64,000 bases of DNA. Source: Pseudomonas synxantha BG33R. GTDB taxonomy: Bacteria; Pseudomonadota; Gammaproteobacteria; Pseudomonadales; Pseudomonadaceae. Below, piece by piece: positions 10,639 to 19,511 of this stretch (position 1 is its first letter; each line of letters begins with the position of its first letter). The notes below the pieces were generated by a model that worked only from the letters and a program-made list of their open reading frames with translations, was not told the origin of the DNA and ran no database searches. The position numbers and the translations under genes were made by a program. Location of the stretch: NCBI RefSeq assembly GCF_000263715.2, contig NZ_CM001514.1, forward strand, positions 4,777,674 to 4,841,673, read 5' to 3'.

Positions 10639-11324
10639 AGATCAGCCGCCCTTACGCCTACCGAGTAGCGCTTCTCAAGGTAACGCAAGGCCAGCAACGA
10701 CACGCTGGTGATCACCAGGTACATCGCCGCCACTGCGAGGAAGAAGGTAAAAGGTTCGCGGGTGGCATCTGCCGCCTGCTTGGCCTTGAACATCATGTCT
10801 TGCAAACCCACCACCGAAATCAGCGCGGTGGCCTTGGTCAATACCAGCCAGTTGTTGGTAAACCCGGGGATCGCCAGCCGAATCATCTGCGGCACCATCA
10901 CCCGGAAAAACACCTGGAAGCTGCTCATGCCATACGCCAGGCCGGCTTCAGCCTGGCCCTTGGGAATGGCCATGAAGGCGCCACGGAAAGTTTCCGAAAG
11001 GTAGGCGCCAAAGATGAAACCCAATGTGCCAATACCGGCGGCCAAGGGGTTCAAGTCGATATAGTCGTCAAAGCCCAATAGCGGCGCGACGCGGTTGAGC
11101 AAGTCCTGGCCGCCATAGAAAATCAGCAAAATCAGCACCAGGTCGGGGATCCCGCGGATCACCGTGGAGTACAGGTCACCCAGCCAGGCCAACCAGCGCA
11201 CCGGCGACAGGCGTAACGCGACCCCGATCAGACCCAGAACAATGGCCAAGGCCATGGACGACAAGGCGAGCTGAAGCGTCAACCATGCGCCATCGAGGAT
11301 AACGGCCCCGTAGCCTTTCAACAT
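10635..11324 (-). CDS. aotQ: Arginine/ornithine ABC transporter permease AotQ
   Basis: A 229-residue HisQ-type permease with about five membrane helices and an EAA-type loop (QAEAGLAYGMSSFQVFFRVMVP). It forms the heteromeric permease with AotM. The 91-bp gap to aotJ upstream contains an 11-bp hairpin followed by T residues, which probably lowers read-through into this gene relative to the binding protein. Confidence 0.92.
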   Translation of the reverse strand: MLKGYGAVILDGAWLTLQLALSSMALAIVLGLIGVALRLSPVRWLAWLGDLYSTVIRGIPDLVLILLIFYGGQDLLNRVAPLLGFDDYIDLNPLAAGIGTLGFIFGAYLSETFRGAFMAIPKGQAEAGLAYGMSSFQVFFRVMVPQMIRLAIPGFTNNWLVLTKATALISVVGLQDMMFKAKQAADATREPFTFFLAVAAMYLVITSVSLLALRYLEKRYSVGVRAADL

Positions 11325-11348
11325 GATTCAGGTCCTCGAAAAGGGGGA

Positions 11349-11394
11349 TGAAAAAATGGCGCAAACTTCAGGATGACTGGTGCTTGCGCCATTT
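11349..11394 (-). terminator. Hairpin with T-run between aotJ and aotQ (partial terminator)
   Basis: A perfect 11-bp inverted repeat, AAATGGCGCAA / TTGCGCCATTT (11354-11364 and 11384-11394), encloses a 19-base loop. In the direction of aot transcription it is followed directly by six T. Such hairpins behind the binding-protein gene of an ABC operon commonly reduce transcription of the permease genes. Confidence 0.7.
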
Positions 11395-11415
11395 CGGACA
11401 GACAGCTGCGACTAT

Positions 11416-12201
11416 TTACTTGGCATCAGCGCCGTAAATATCGAAATCGAAGTATTTGTCTTGGATTTTCTTGTATTCGCCGTTGGCACGGATCGCGGTA
11501 ATCGCTGCGTTGATGCGGTCAAGGTTTTCCTTGTCGCCTTTGCGCACTGCGATACCAATACCGTCGCCGAAGTATTTGGCTTCGGTGAACGACGGGCCTA
11601 CAAACGCGTAGCCTTTGCCGGCGTCGGTTTTCAGGAAGCCGTCCTGCAGCAGGGTAGCGTCAGCCACGGTACCGTCGAGACGACCGGCGGCCACGTCCAG
11701 GTAGATTTCGTTCTGGGTGCTGTAACCCTTGATATCCGCACCTTTTGGCGCCAGGACTTCACGGGCGAAACGGTCGTGGATCGAACCGCGCTGCACACCG
11801 ATCTTCTTGCCCTTCAACTCATCCAGGCTGTCGCTGACGGTGGTGCCTTCCTTCATCACCAGGCGCGCTGGGGACAGGTAGTAGCGAGTGGTGAAGTCCA
11901 CGGACTTCTTGCGGTCTTCGGTGATGGACATGGACGACAGGATCGCGTCGATCTTGCGCACTTTCAGCGCAGGGATCAGGCCGTCGAACTCTTGCTCGAC
12001 CCAAGTGCACTTGACGTCCATCTGCTTGCACAGCGCATTGCCGATGTCGTAGTCAAACCCGACGATGCTGCCGTCCGGTGCCTTCGAAGCAAATGGAGGG
12101 TAAGCCGCTTCGATACCAATTTTCAGTGGCTTGCCTTCGGCGAAAGCCTGCATGGACAGCACGGACAGCGCCAGGGCGCCCAACAGCACGAGTTTCTTCA
12201 T
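11416..12201 (-). CDS. aotJ: Arginine/ornithine-binding periplasmic protein AotJ
   Basis: A 261-residue solute-binding protein of family 3. The ATG at 12201 gives a normal signal peptide ([21 protein letters not shown], cut before EGKPLKIG); an open frame extends 15 codons upstream but lacks the signal peptide at its start. The motif [20 protein letters not shown] contains the expected ligand-contact region. It is the first gene of the aotJQMOP-argR operon. A candidate ArgR site lies about 160 bp upstream. Confidence 0.94.
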   Translation of the reverse strand: MKKLVLLGALALSVLSMQAFAEGKPLKIGIEAAYPPFASKAPDGSIVGFDYDIGNALCKQMDVKCTWVEQEFDGLIPALKVRKIDAILSSMSITEDRKKSVDFTTRYYLSPARLVMKEGTTVSDSLDELKGKKIGVQRGSIHDRFAREVLAPKGADIKGYSTQNEIYLDVAAGRLDGTVADATLLQDGFLKTDAGKGYAFVGPSFTEAKYFGDGIGIAVRKGDKENLDRINAAITAIRANGEYKKIQDKYFDFDIYGADAK

Positions 12202-12357
12202 CTTGGGACTCCATCGGTATAGGGCAAAAACAGCAGTATGAGCCATGGCCCACGATGCGCGAAGGTGTAACCGAATAGCGGGGCTGCGTCCTGCGCGGGC
12301 AACACCTGCGACGACGAGCGAGTGATCGGCATTCTAACGACAGGCCGGAAGCCGATA

Positions 12358-12373
12358 TTTCCTCAATGCGACA
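12358..12373 (-). promoter_or_regulatory. Candidate ArgR half-site upstream of aotJ
   Basis: The minus strand reads TGTCGCATTGAGGAAA, a full match to the Pseudomonas ArgR half-site TGTCGC-N8-AA. About 21 bp further on a weaker TGTCGT copy follows, as expected for a direct-repeat site. It lies 157 bp before the aotJ start. Confidence 0.6.
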
Positions 12374-12689
12374 ACTATTTACAGAAGCACTGAGAAAGCG
12401 GTTCCAGCTCATTGACAGCCTCTGAGTTTTATGCAGAGACAAAAGATATTAAACCTGATGATGCTGCAAATTGCGGGCCTATTATTCGCAAACCCTTCTA
12501 GCACGGCAAGTGTGGCGTTTAATCTAATTTATCAGGGGGTCTAAAACGCGGTTTTCAGGGGCGCGAGCGTGGTCCATTGCCTCAGGTTTGGGGGCGGGGT
12601 TACACATTTGCACCAGCCGGTAACATTCTGAAACGTCCCACAGCAAAAACCGATATTTATTGGCTTGGTGGTTGAAGTGCGCTCCAAAT
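12374..12689. other. Intergenic stretch without a recognised gene
   Basis: Between the ArgR site and the REPIN I see no open frame with a ribosome-binding site, no tRNA-like fold and no clear promoter. The A+T content is above that of the neighbours. Confidence 0.5.
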
Positions 12690-12776
12690 GTGGGAGGGGG
12701 CTTGCTCCCGATAGCGGCGGGTCAGCCAGTATATTTGGCACAGACCTGATGCTATCGGGAGCAAGCCCCCTCCCAC
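12690..12776. repeat. REPIN, type B arms
   Basis: Inverted arms GTGGGAGGGGGCTTGCTCCC...GGGAGCAAGCCCCCTCCCAC, 87 bp overall, with a non-conserved centre. The same arm type occurs at 54120-54207 and 59898-59984, and as collapsed hairpins at 36006 and 51444. Confidence 0.9.
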
Positions 12777-12806
12777 TGGATATCTGGTGATTGTTAGATC
12801 CCGTAG

Positions 12807-12845
12807 AAAAGCCCCATCCGGCTTAAACCGGATGGGGCTTTATTT
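12807..12845 (-). terminator. Rho-independent terminator after acs
   Basis: The inverted repeat AAAGCCCCATCCGG / CCGGATGGGGCTTT has a short TTAA loop and lies 13 bp beyond the acs stop. T-rich sequence follows on both strands, so it may work in both directions. Confidence 0.85.
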
Positions 12846-12857
12846 GACTATCCGCGC

Positions 12858-14813
12858 TTACGCGACGTTCATGGTCTTGTGCGTCTCAATCAAATGCGCC
12901 ACCACACTTGGATCCGCCAGGGTGGAAATATCCCCCAGCCCATCGTATTCAGCCGTAGCGATCTTGCGCAAAATGCGGCGCATGATTTTCCCCGACCGTG
13001 TCTTAGGCAGCCCCGGCGCCCACTGGATCACATCCGGTGAAGCAATCGGGCCGATTTCCTTGCGCACCCAGTTTTTCAGCTCCAGGCGCAGCGCTTCGTT
13101 GGGCTCTTCGCCATTCTTGAGCGTGACATACACATAGATGCCCTGCCCCTTGATGTCGTGCGGCACACCCACCACCGCCGCTTCGGCGACTTTAGGGTGG
13201 GCAACCATGGCGCTTTCAATCTCGGCAGTGCCCATGCGGTGGCCGGACACGTTCAACACGTCATCCACACGACCGGTGATCCACCAGTAGCCATCTTCAT
13301 CGCGACGGGCGCCATCGCCAGTGAAGTACATGCCGCGGAAGGTCTTGAAATAGGTATCGACAAAACGGTCATGGTCGCCGTACAGGGTACGCGCCTGGCC
13401 AGGCCACGAATCGAGGATCACCAGATTGCCTTCGGCAGCGCCTTCAATAATGTTACCGAGGTTGTCCACCAGCGCCGGCACTACACCAAAGAAGGGCCGC
13501 GCGGCCGAGCCTGGCTTGAGCGCGTGGGCGCCCGGCAATGGGCTCATCAGGGTCGCGCCGGTTTCAGTCTGCCACCAGGTATCGACAATCGGGCATCGGG
13601 ATTGGCCGACATTCTTGTAGTACCAGTCCCAGGCTTCCGGGTTGATCGGCTCGCCCACCGAACCGAGCAGGCGCAGGCTGCTGCCGTCGGCGCCTTCGCA
13701 GGCGGCAGTGCCGGAGGCCATCATGGCGCGGATCGCAGTGGGTGCGGTGTAGAGGATGTTGACCTTGTGCTTGTCGACGATCTTCGCCACCCGGGTGATG
13801 TCCGGGTAGTTCGGCACGCCTTCGAACAGCAGCGTAGTCGCGCCATTGGCCAACGGGCCGTAGACGATATAGGTATGGCCGGTGACCCAGCCGACATCCG
13901 CGGTGCACCAGTAGATTTCGCCCGGGCGGTAGTCGAACACACGCTCGTGGGTCAGGGCGGCATACAGCAAGTAGCCGCCGGTGGTGTGCTGCACGCCTTT
14001 AGGCTTGCCGGTGGAACCGGAGGTGTAGAGGATGAATAGCGCTTCTTCGGCGCCCATCTCTTTTGGCGCACACACGGTGCCCGCCACTTTCATCAAGTCT
14101 TCGTACCAGATGTCGCGATGCTGATTCCACTTGATCGCACCATTGGTGCGCTTGCACACGATAACCTTCTGGATGCTGCTGGTTTCCGGGTTGGTCAGGG
14201 CGTCGTCGACGTTAGCCTTAAGCGGAATCTTCTTACCCGCACGTATGCCTTCGTCAGCGGTGATCACCACTTTCGACTTACAGTCGATAATGCGACCGGC
14301 CAGGGCTTCCGGGGAAAAACCGCCGAACACCACCGAATGGATCGCACCGATGCGGGTACAGGCCAGCATGGCGACCACGGCTTCGGGAATCATCGGCATA
14401 TAGATAGTCACCACGTCACCGCGGTGCACATCCTGGCCACGCAAGGCGTTGGCGAACTTGCAGACTTCCTCATGCAGCTCGCGGTAGGTGATATTGCGGC
14501 TCTCGGCTGGGTCATCGCCCTCCCAGATGATCGCGATCTGATCGCCACGTTCGGCAAGGTGACGGTCCAGGCAGTTGTAGGAAACGTTCAAGGTGCCATC
14601 GGCAAACCATTTGATGTCGACATGGTGGTCGTCGAACGAGGTCTGCTTCACCGCGGTGAAAGGCTTGACCCAGTCAAGGCGTTTGGCTTGCTCACGCCAG
14701 AAGCCATCGGGGTTGACCACCGACTGCTGGTACATGGCCTTGTAGGTCGCCTCGTCGGTCAGCGTGTTGGCTGCTACTTCGGGGCGAACAGGGTACAGGG
14801 AAGCCGCACTCAT
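12858..14813 (-). CDS. acs: Acetyl-CoA synthetase
   Basis: A 651-residue AMP-forming acetate-CoA ligase that activates acetate to acetyl-CoA in the cytoplasm. The adenylation signature [12 protein letters not shown] is present at about 265-276, the acetate/AMP pocket motif WWQTETGA at about 413-420, and the A10 motif [12 protein letters not shown] near residue 600-611, whose lysine is the usual target of regulatory acetylation. Length and start ([13 protein letters not shown]) fit the family. The gene stands alone with its own terminator. The leader carries an A-rich Hfq/Crc-type motif, which suggests catabolite repression. Confidence 0.95.
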   Translation of the reverse strand: MSAASLYPVRPEVAANTLTDEATYKAMYQQSVVNPDGFWREQAKRLDWVKPFTAVKQTSFDDHHVDIKWFADGTLNVSYNCLDRHLAERGDQIAIIWEGDDPAESRNITYRELHEEVCKFANALRGQDVHRGDVVTIYMPMIPEAVVAMLACTRIGAIHSVVFGGFSPEALAGRIIDCKSKVVITADEGIRAGKKIPLKANVDDALTNPETSSIQKVIVCKRTNGAIKWNQHRDIWYEDLMKVAGTVCAPKEMGAEEALFILYTSGSTGKPKGVQHTTGGYLLYAALTHERVFDYRPGEIYWCTADVGWVTGHTYIVYGPLANGATTLLFEGVPNYPDITRVAKIVDKHKVNILYTAPTAIRAMMASGTAACEGADGSSLRLLGSVGEPINPEAWDWYYKNVGQSRCPIVDTWWQTETGATLMSPLPGAHALKPGSAARPFFGVVPALVDNLGNIIEGAAEGNLVILDSWPGQARTLYGDHDRFVDTYFKTFRGMYFTGDGARRDEDGYWWITGRVDDVLNVSGHRMGTAEIESAMVAHPKVAEAAVVGVPHDIKGQGIYVYVTLKNGEEPNEALRLELKNWVRKEIGPIASPDVIQWAPGLPKTRSGKIMRRILRKIATAEYDGLGDISTLADPSVVAHLIETHKTMNVA

Positions 14814-14836
14814 CTTTCTTACCTCGGTGACAATAG

Positions 14837-14844
14837 TTGTTGTT
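14837..14844 (-). promoter_or_regulatory. Candidate Hfq/Crc A-rich (CA) motif in the acs leader
   Basis: The minus strand reads AACAACAA, an exact fit to the AANAANAA motif bound by Hfq-Crc in Pseudomonas mRNAs. It sits 23 bases before the acs ATG, where binding would block ribosome access. Confidence 0.5.
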
Positions 14845-15211
14845 GTATGGCCCCTGTTGTAGCCGGGGTGGACCTATAGAACCATTCGACGATGGTAGTA
14901 ACAAGACCCTACAAATTGCCCTGCTATGCCTGCTTGCTGCTCTGGCCCGCGGTCTGCGGTGCGTTGCGGGTAACTGAAAAAACTTTGATCGACCGATTGT
15001 TACAAAAACCGCCAAAGGTGTTTATCAAAAGCACGGGTATATGAATATAACGCGCAGGCTTAGAATCACTTCCGCCAACCAAGGCACTGTGATTAACAAC
15101 GTAACAGCCCCCACGAAGGCAGGTTAATCCGAACTTCCCAACTTTTAAGTTACACACGCGGCCTCACAAGGGCCCCGTGACCCCTTTCGCCCTGAAGAAG
15201 GTAATGAAGAA
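14845..15211. other. Divergent intergenic region between acs and the DUF2790 gene
   Basis: This stretch must contain the promoters for both divergent genes. I see A+T-rich segments around 15000-15060 but no motif that I can name with confidence, and no further gene. Confidence 0.4.
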
Positions 15212-15481
15212 ATGAAAGCTCTATTAGTTATGGCCCTCAGCAGCTTGTGCGCCACCGCCGCCCTGGCCGACGAAGCCCCGACTGAGCTGGCCGGCCACAA
15301 CGCCCCGATTGTTGAGGATTACACCTACAGCACTCACTTGGATGTGGCTAAAGTATTGTCCATGAGCAGTATTCCGGAAGTCTGTGAAGTTGTTCCGGTA
15401 AAGATGGAATATGAAGACTCCCAAGGTCAACGACACATCCTCAACTATCAAGTGATGGGCAATGGTTGCTCTAACGGATAA
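15212..15481 (+). CDS. DUF2790 small periplasmic protein
   Basis: An 89-residue protein with a cleavable signal peptide (MKALLVMALSSLCATAALA). The mature part carries the DUF2790 pattern: YTYSTHLDVAKVLSMS, then EVCEVVPVKMEYEDSQG and a final NYQVMGNGCSNG, with two cysteines that could form a disulfide. The family is almost confined to Pseudomonas and has no known function; relatives are often induced by metals such as copper. It has a GAAGAAGG-type ribosome-binding region and seems to be a single-gene unit. Confidence 0.85.
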   Translation: MKALLVMALSSLCATAALADEAPTELAGHNAPIVEDYTYSTHLDVAKVLSMSSIPEVCEVVPVKMEYEDSQGQRHILNYQVMGNGCSNG

Positions 15482-15510
15482 CAACTTGGTTATTTAGATT
15501 CAACCCGGAT

Positions 15511-15545
15511 CTTGGTCGCCGCAAGAAATCAATCTTGCGGCCAAG
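15511..15545 (+). terminator. Hairpin downstream of the DUF2790 gene
   Basis: The repeat CTTGGTCGCCGCAAG ... CTTGCGGCCAAG can form a strong stem 30 bp after the stop. No T-run follows, so termination is only a possibility. Confidence 0.4.
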
Positions 15546-15575
15546 AACCCACCTCGAATACACCGCAAATCAAAT

Positions 15576-15604
15576 GTGGGAGCTGGCTTGCCTGCGATGG
15601 CGGT
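15576..15604 (+). repeat. Single REP arm, type A
   Basis: One GTGGGAGCTGGCTTGCCTGC arm followed by GATGGCGGT, without the matching inverted arm. It is a solitary REP or the remains of a REPIN. Confidence 0.75.
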
Positions 15605-15790
15605 TTCAGCCACGACGTCCCATACAGCCCTTCTCACCTGCTCCCTCCCCTCCCCATAAAATTTCTCCCAACACCCGGCAGAAATTTCCATCCCCAGCAA
15701 AGCCTTGCAAACACTCGCTCTGGCCGAAAACCACGTCATTTTGGCGCGCTCAAGTGACCATCCGCCGCAACACAAACCCAAATTTTTCCC

Positions 15791-15796
15791 TATAAT
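15791..15796 (+). promoter_or_regulatory. Candidate -10 box for nrdB with a long leader
   Basis: A perfect TATAAT lies 258 bp before the nrdB ATG. The -35 region is weak. The leader between 15797 and 16054 has no obvious gene; GTGTGAA...TTCACAC near 15988-16017 can fold as a hairpin. I did not find a convincing NrdR box. Confidence 0.4.
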
Positions 15797-16054
15797 GCGC
15801 GGGTAAATCGGGCCTGCAATATCCCTTTACACTGGGACGAAGAGCCAGACCTGAGGCATCCCGCGCGAGCTTGCACCTACCGCTGCGCACCTCAAGCCTC
15901 ACGCAGAGCACCCGTAGCCCTATTCCGTTTAATGCGTGCGCTAGCTGCAACAAACGATTCCTTAAGATCCACCGCGGCCCAAGGGCCGTGTGAACACCCA
16001 ACCATCCGGTTTCACACGGGCACCTTTGAGCCCTCACGCAGGAGACGACACGTC

Positions 16055-17305
16055 ATGCTGAGCTGGGACGAATTCGACAAAGAAGAAGAAGGCGAAGTAG
16101 CCACCAAAGGCGCCAACGCCGGCCACGCCACCGAAGCCAACATGGACCGCCTCGACGGCGCCGGCGCCGCTGCCGCCATCGAAGCCCGCGCCGTCACTGC
16201 CAGTGATTCGGCCGCCATCGTGCGCGCCAAGGCCGCCCTGGACAAACTCGACGTCGCCGAAGGCCTCGCCGAGCTGGAAGGCTCCGCCGCCCGCGTCGCC
16301 GTTGACGAAAAGCGCATGATCAACTGCCGCGCCGACCTCAACCAACTCGTGCCTTTCAAGTACGACTGGGCCTGGCAGAAATACCTCGACGGCTGCGCCA
16401 ACCACTGGATGCCGCAAGAGGTCAACATGACCGCCGACATCGCCCTGTGGAAAAACCCTGAAGGCCTGACTGACGACGAACGCCGCATCGTCATGCGTAA
16501 CCTCGGCTTCTTCTCCACCGCCGACTCGTTGGTCGCCAACAACCTGGTGCTGGCCGTGTACCGCCTGATCACCAACCCGGAATGCCGCCAGTACATCCTG
16601 CGCCAGGCATTCGAAGAAGCGATCCACACCCACGCCTACCAGTACTGCATCGAATCGCTGGCCATGGATGAAGGCGAGATCTTCAACATGTACCACGAGA
16701 TTCCATCGGTCGCCAAAAAGGCAGCCTGGGGCCTCAAGTACACCCGCTCGATCTCCGATCCGAAGTTCGAAACCGGCACCGTCGAGACCGACAAGGAACT
16801 GCTGCGTAACCTGGTCGCCTACTACTGCGTACTGGAAGGCATCTTCTTCTACTGCGGCTTCACCCAGATCCTGTCCATGGGTCGTCGCAACAAGATGACT
16901 GGCGTGGCCGAGCAGTTCCAGTACATCCTGCGCGATGAGTCGATGCACCTGAACTTCGGTATCGATGTGATCAACCAGATCAAAATCGAAAACCCGCACT
17001 TGTGGGATGCCGAGATGAAGGAAGAAGCGACCCAGATGATTTTGCAGGGCACGCAGCTGGAGATTGAATATGCGCGCGACACCATGCCTCGCGGTGTTCT
17101 GGGTATGAACGCGGCGATGATGGAGGATTACCTCAAGTTCATCGCCAACCGTCGCCTGTCGCAGATTGGCTTGAAGGAAGAGTACCCAGGCACCACCAAC
17201 CCGTTCCCGTGGATGAGCGAGATCATGGACTTGAAGAAAGAGAAAAACTTCTTCGAGACCCGTGTGATCGAGTACCAGACCGGCGGCGCGCTGAGCTGGG
17301 ATTGA
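16055..17305 (+). CDS. nrdB: Ribonucleotide reductase class Ia, beta subunit
   Basis: A 416-residue di-iron/tyrosyl-radical subunit that makes dNTPs together with NrdA. The metal-binding pattern is visible: the Glu in [15 protein letters not shown] with Glu and His, the Glu in [14 protein letters not shown], and DESMHLNF with Glu and His. The ATG at 16055 follows CAGGAGACGAC; the frame is open back to 15932 but that stretch lacks family features. The first ~100 residues are an alanine/acid-rich extension ([15 protein letters not shown]) seen in pseudomonads. The partner nrdA is not adjacent, which is unusual for class Ia operons. A clear terminator follows. Confidence 0.94.
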   Translation: MLSWDEFDKEEEGEVATKGANAGHATEANMDRLDGAGAAAAIEARAVTASDSAAIVRAKAALDKLDVAEGLAELEGSAARVAVDEKRMINCRADLNQLVPFKYDWAWQKYLDGCANHWMPQEVNMTADIALWKNPEGLTDDERRIVMRNLGFFSTADSLVANNLVLAVYRLITNPECRQYILRQAFEEAIHTHAYQYCIESLAMDEGEIFNMYHEIPSVAKKAAWGLKYTRSISDPKFETGTVETDKELLRNLVAYYCVLEGIFFYCGFTQILSMGRRNKMTGVAEQFQYILRDESMHLNFGIDVINQIKIENPHLWDAEMKEEATQMILQGTQLEIEYARDTMPRGVLGMNAAMMEDYLKFIANRRLSQIGLKEEYPGTTNPFPWMSEIMDLKKEKNFFETRVIEYQTGGALSWD

Positions 17306-17328
17306 TCCCTAAGCCAAGCAACACGATG

Positions 17329-17355
17329 AAGCCCTGACTTGTTCAGGGCTTTTTT
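17329..17355 (+). terminator. Rho-independent terminator of nrdB
   Basis: AAGCCCTGA / TCAGGGCTT forms a 9-bp stem with a five-base loop, followed by TTTTT, 24 bp after the nrdB stop. Confidence 0.92.
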
Positions 17356-17550
17356 ATGCACGGTGAATTGCCACTTTTTGAAGCATATCGCGTCAAGCAC
17401 CTTGCCCAGAAGGGTTCGGATCGCATCACCAATGCTGTAGCCTTGTGCCGCAATTGCCATCAGTGTTCTCATCGGGCACGGGAGCAGACTCCTGCTGTCA
17501 CAGCTGATGCACGCTTAAAACTATTAGATAGGACCGAGGCCAACCCGTGA
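17356..17550 (+). pseudogene. Remnant of an HNH endonuclease
   Basis: The 64-codon frame contains EAYRVKHLAQKGSDRITNAV followed by ALCRNCHQCSHRA, which matches the second half of HNH nuclease domains (xxHHIxPLAxGGSDxxxN-xxALCxNCHxxxH). The first catalytic histidine region is replaced by AYRVKH and everything before it is gone; the ATG lies in the nrdB terminator. It looks like the 3' end of a lost gene (McrA/HNH type) truncated by recombination. It is unlikely to be active. Translation as a short peptide cannot be excluded. Confidence 0.6.
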
Positions 17551-18206
17551 ACCCAGAAATGCTCGAAGCCGGCCCCGCAGACGCCAAAGTACTTTCCGTC
17601 TTTGACTTCGACGGCACCCTCACCCACCACGACAGTTTCGTGCCCTTCCTCAAGTTTGCCTTTGGCCCCGGTGAGTTTTATGGCCGGATGGTCAAGCTGG
17701 CAGTGCCTGGGCTGCGCTTTTTGGTGCGGCAGATCAGCCGGGATGAGTTGAAGGCGCAGTTGATCCGCACCTTTATGACCGGTGTTGAGAAGACGTGGGT
17801 GCAACAGAAGGCCGAGGAGTATTGCCAGCGCAATTGGGCGCGGTTGATGCGCCCGGCGGGGGTGTTGTCGGTGGAGCAGGAGTTGGGCTCAGGGGCGGTG
17901 GTGACGCTGTGTTCGGCGTCGCCGGCGTTGGTGTTGCAGCCGTTTGCCAATCGCCTTGGGATCAAGTTGATTGGGACTGAGCTTGAGGTGGTCGACGGGG
18001 TGTTGACCGGCAAGCTCACCGGGAATAATTGCCGTTGTGAGAACAAGGTACTGCGGCTTGAGGCGGTGTATGGGGATTTGGGCGAGTATCGGCTGCGGGC
18101 CTGGGGCGATACGCGGGGGGATAGGGAATTGTTGGCGGCGGCGCAGGATGCGCATTTTCGGCACTTTCATGCGAAGAAGAAAAAGCGGGCTCGGTTGCAG
18201 CGGTGA
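17547..18206 (+). CDS. HAD-superfamily subfamily IB hydrolase
   Basis: A 219-residue phosphoserine-phosphatase-like hydrolase. The catalytic motif I FDFDGTLTHHDS is at about residue 18-29, motif II (VVTLCSASPALVL) near 120, and the motif III/IV region (WGDTRGDRELLAAA) near 193, so all catalytic acids are present. HAD-IB members remove phosphate from small molecules such as phosphoserine or prenyl or lysophosphatidyl substrates; the substrate here cannot be read. The GTG at 17547 is used; an ATG at 17559 is an alternative. The tail is very basic (KKKKRARLQR). It overlaps the end of the HNH relic by four bases. Confidence 0.85.
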   Translation: MNPEMLEAGPADAKVLSVFDFDGTLTHHDSFVPFLKFAFGPGEFYGRMVKLAVPGLRFLVRQISRDELKAQLIRTFMTGVEKTWVQQKAEEYCQRNWARLMRPAGVLSVEQELGSGAVVTLCSASPALVLQPFANRLGIKLIGTELEVVDGVLTGKLTGNNCRCENKVLRLEAVYGDLGEYRLRAWGDTRGDRELLAAAQDAHFRHFHAKKKKRARLQR

Positions 18207-18240
18207 TGCGGGTGGGTGGGAATCGACTGGGAACAAAGTC

Positions 18241-18280
18241 GATCCCATCGCAGCCTCGCTGGGGCTCGACAGCTCCCACA
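18241..18280 (-). repeat. Degenerate REP-like sequence
   Basis: ATCGCAGCCTCGCTGGGGCT followed by CGACAGCTCCCAC resembles a diverged REP arm in inverse orientation. It has no partner arm. Confidence 0.5.
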
Positions 18281-18451
18281 TTTGATCCGTGCATCTCAGT
18301 GGAATGGTGTTTACGTCGTGGTTTTGAGGCCTACGCCGAGAGCCGTTGCAGACGCTTTTACCGTCAGGCTTCTTGAGCGGACGACGCGTTGCAGGTTCTT
18401 GCTGATATTTACACAGGATCCGGCTATTAATAGCCAAATCCCCACGGACCG

Positions 18452-19405
18452 ATGCCCATGAAATTCGACACGGCCTACAGCCTGGCTCTCGATGACAAGT
18501 TGTCGATCTACGACGTACGAGAGCTGAATTTCGACGAAACCACCAACTTCGATTCCGACAAGGACCGCTTCCTCTGCCCCAACGACGCGTGCCGCGCAGC
18601 GTTCGATGCCGGCAATGTGTTGAGCACCTTCAACGCCAAGAACGTCAATTACCTGCGCACCCCACACTTCAAGAACAAACCCGGCACCCGGCATATCGAA
18701 GGCTGTCGCTATGCCAGCAGCCAAAAGACTGCGACCGGTGAAAGTGACGACGAGCGCGAGGACAACTTCCCATCGGAATTGGTACTGACACGCCGTCAGT
18801 ACGAACGTAAAACACCTGCTGCCGGCATCGATGGAGGCGCCCCACAAGAGCCAACGAAAACGCCTTCAAATCGCGTTGAGAAATCCCATGTCAGCAGCGA
18901 CACAACCCCGGACAAAACCAGTGTGTTCGCCCATCCGGTGGAATGCTATGTGTCGAACATCGATGACAAGGACAAGCTCAAGGCCATGCCCTTGAAGATT
19001 GGTGAGCACGCGGCGACTTACTGGTCGTTCTTCAAGAAAATCGAATACCTGCAAGACAACAAGGGCCTGATCTACTGGGGCAAGATCAAGGAAATCAAAG
19101 ACTACACAAGCAGCTTTCGCATCGACTTCGAAAAGAAGGTGTGGCTCGATAAAAAGCCCTATTCAGTCAATGTATACCTGAGCAAAAAGCTCATCGAAAG
19201 CTACCGCAAGCGCACGGTTTTCCTGGAGCAGATCAAGGCGGCGGCCAGCAGCGAGCGACCGCTGTATTGTTTCTTCTACGGAGTGACACCGGAACTCAAG
19301 CAGGTGCCCAGCAAGAAAAACCCAGAGCAAACGTTCGGGGTATTCAGTGCGAATATCGAGAACCTGGATCACCTGATTATCCGGGAGGCGTCGGGGATGG
19401 AATAA
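18452..19405 (+). CDS. Uncharacterised protein with CoiA-like N-terminal zinc-binding motif
   Basis: A 317-residue protein. Residues about 30-90 contain RFLCPNDACRAAF, then YLRTPHFKN and RHIEGCRYAS. The spacing of the Cys, His and final Cys resembles the N-terminal zinc finger of CoiA-like and related nuclease-associated proteins (CPxC...HFxH...C). The middle (about 95-150) is polar and probably disordered (AAGIDGGAPQEPTKTPSN). The C-terminal half (about 160-317) has regular beta/alpha patterning with no motif I can name. ATG 18452 or 18458 are both possible starts; no strong ribosome-binding site is visible. The neighbours do not explain its role, and no nuclease motif is apparent. Confidence 0.6.
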   Translation: MPMKFDTAYSLALDDKLSIYDVRELNFDETTNFDSDKDRFLCPNDACRAAFDAGNVLSTFNAKNVNYLRTPHFKNKPGTRHIEGCRYASSQKTATGESDDEREDNFPSELVLTRRQYERKTPAAGIDGGAPQEPTKTPSNRVEKSHVSSDTTPDKTSVFAHPVECYVSNIDDKDKLKAMPLKIGEHAATYWSFFKKIEYLQDNKGLIYWGKIKEIKDYTSSFRIDFEKKVWLDKKPYSVNVYLSKKLIESYRKRTVFLEQIKAAASSERPLYCFFYGVTPELKQVPSKKNPEQTFGVFSANIENLDHLIIREASGME

Positions 19406-19457
19406 CCGGGCGTTGAAACCGCGACGAAAAAATCCAGATGATGAGCGGTATAAACAA

Positions 19458-19473
19458 CTGTACAAAAACACAG
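19458..19473 (+). promoter_or_regulatory. Candidate LexA (SOS) box
   Basis: CTGTACAAAAACACAG fits the gammaproteobacterial LexA consensus CTGT-N8-ACAG exactly, flanked by AA and TA as in strong sites. It lies 38 bp before the HTH gene start at 19512. Confidence 0.55.
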
Positions 19474-19511
19474 TATAGTTGCGCCTCCCCCGTCGAACCT
19501 GGAGAACCCCC

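Noticed and set aside
11380..12222. Open frame of 280 codons on the + strand across aotJ
   Set aside because: It is antisense to a binding-protein gene with a signal peptide; the composition reflects codon-position GC bias only.
15932..16054. In-frame upstream extension of nrdB
   Set aside because: It is open but lacks family-like sequence, and the ATG at 16055 has a good ribosome-binding site and the normal N-terminus.
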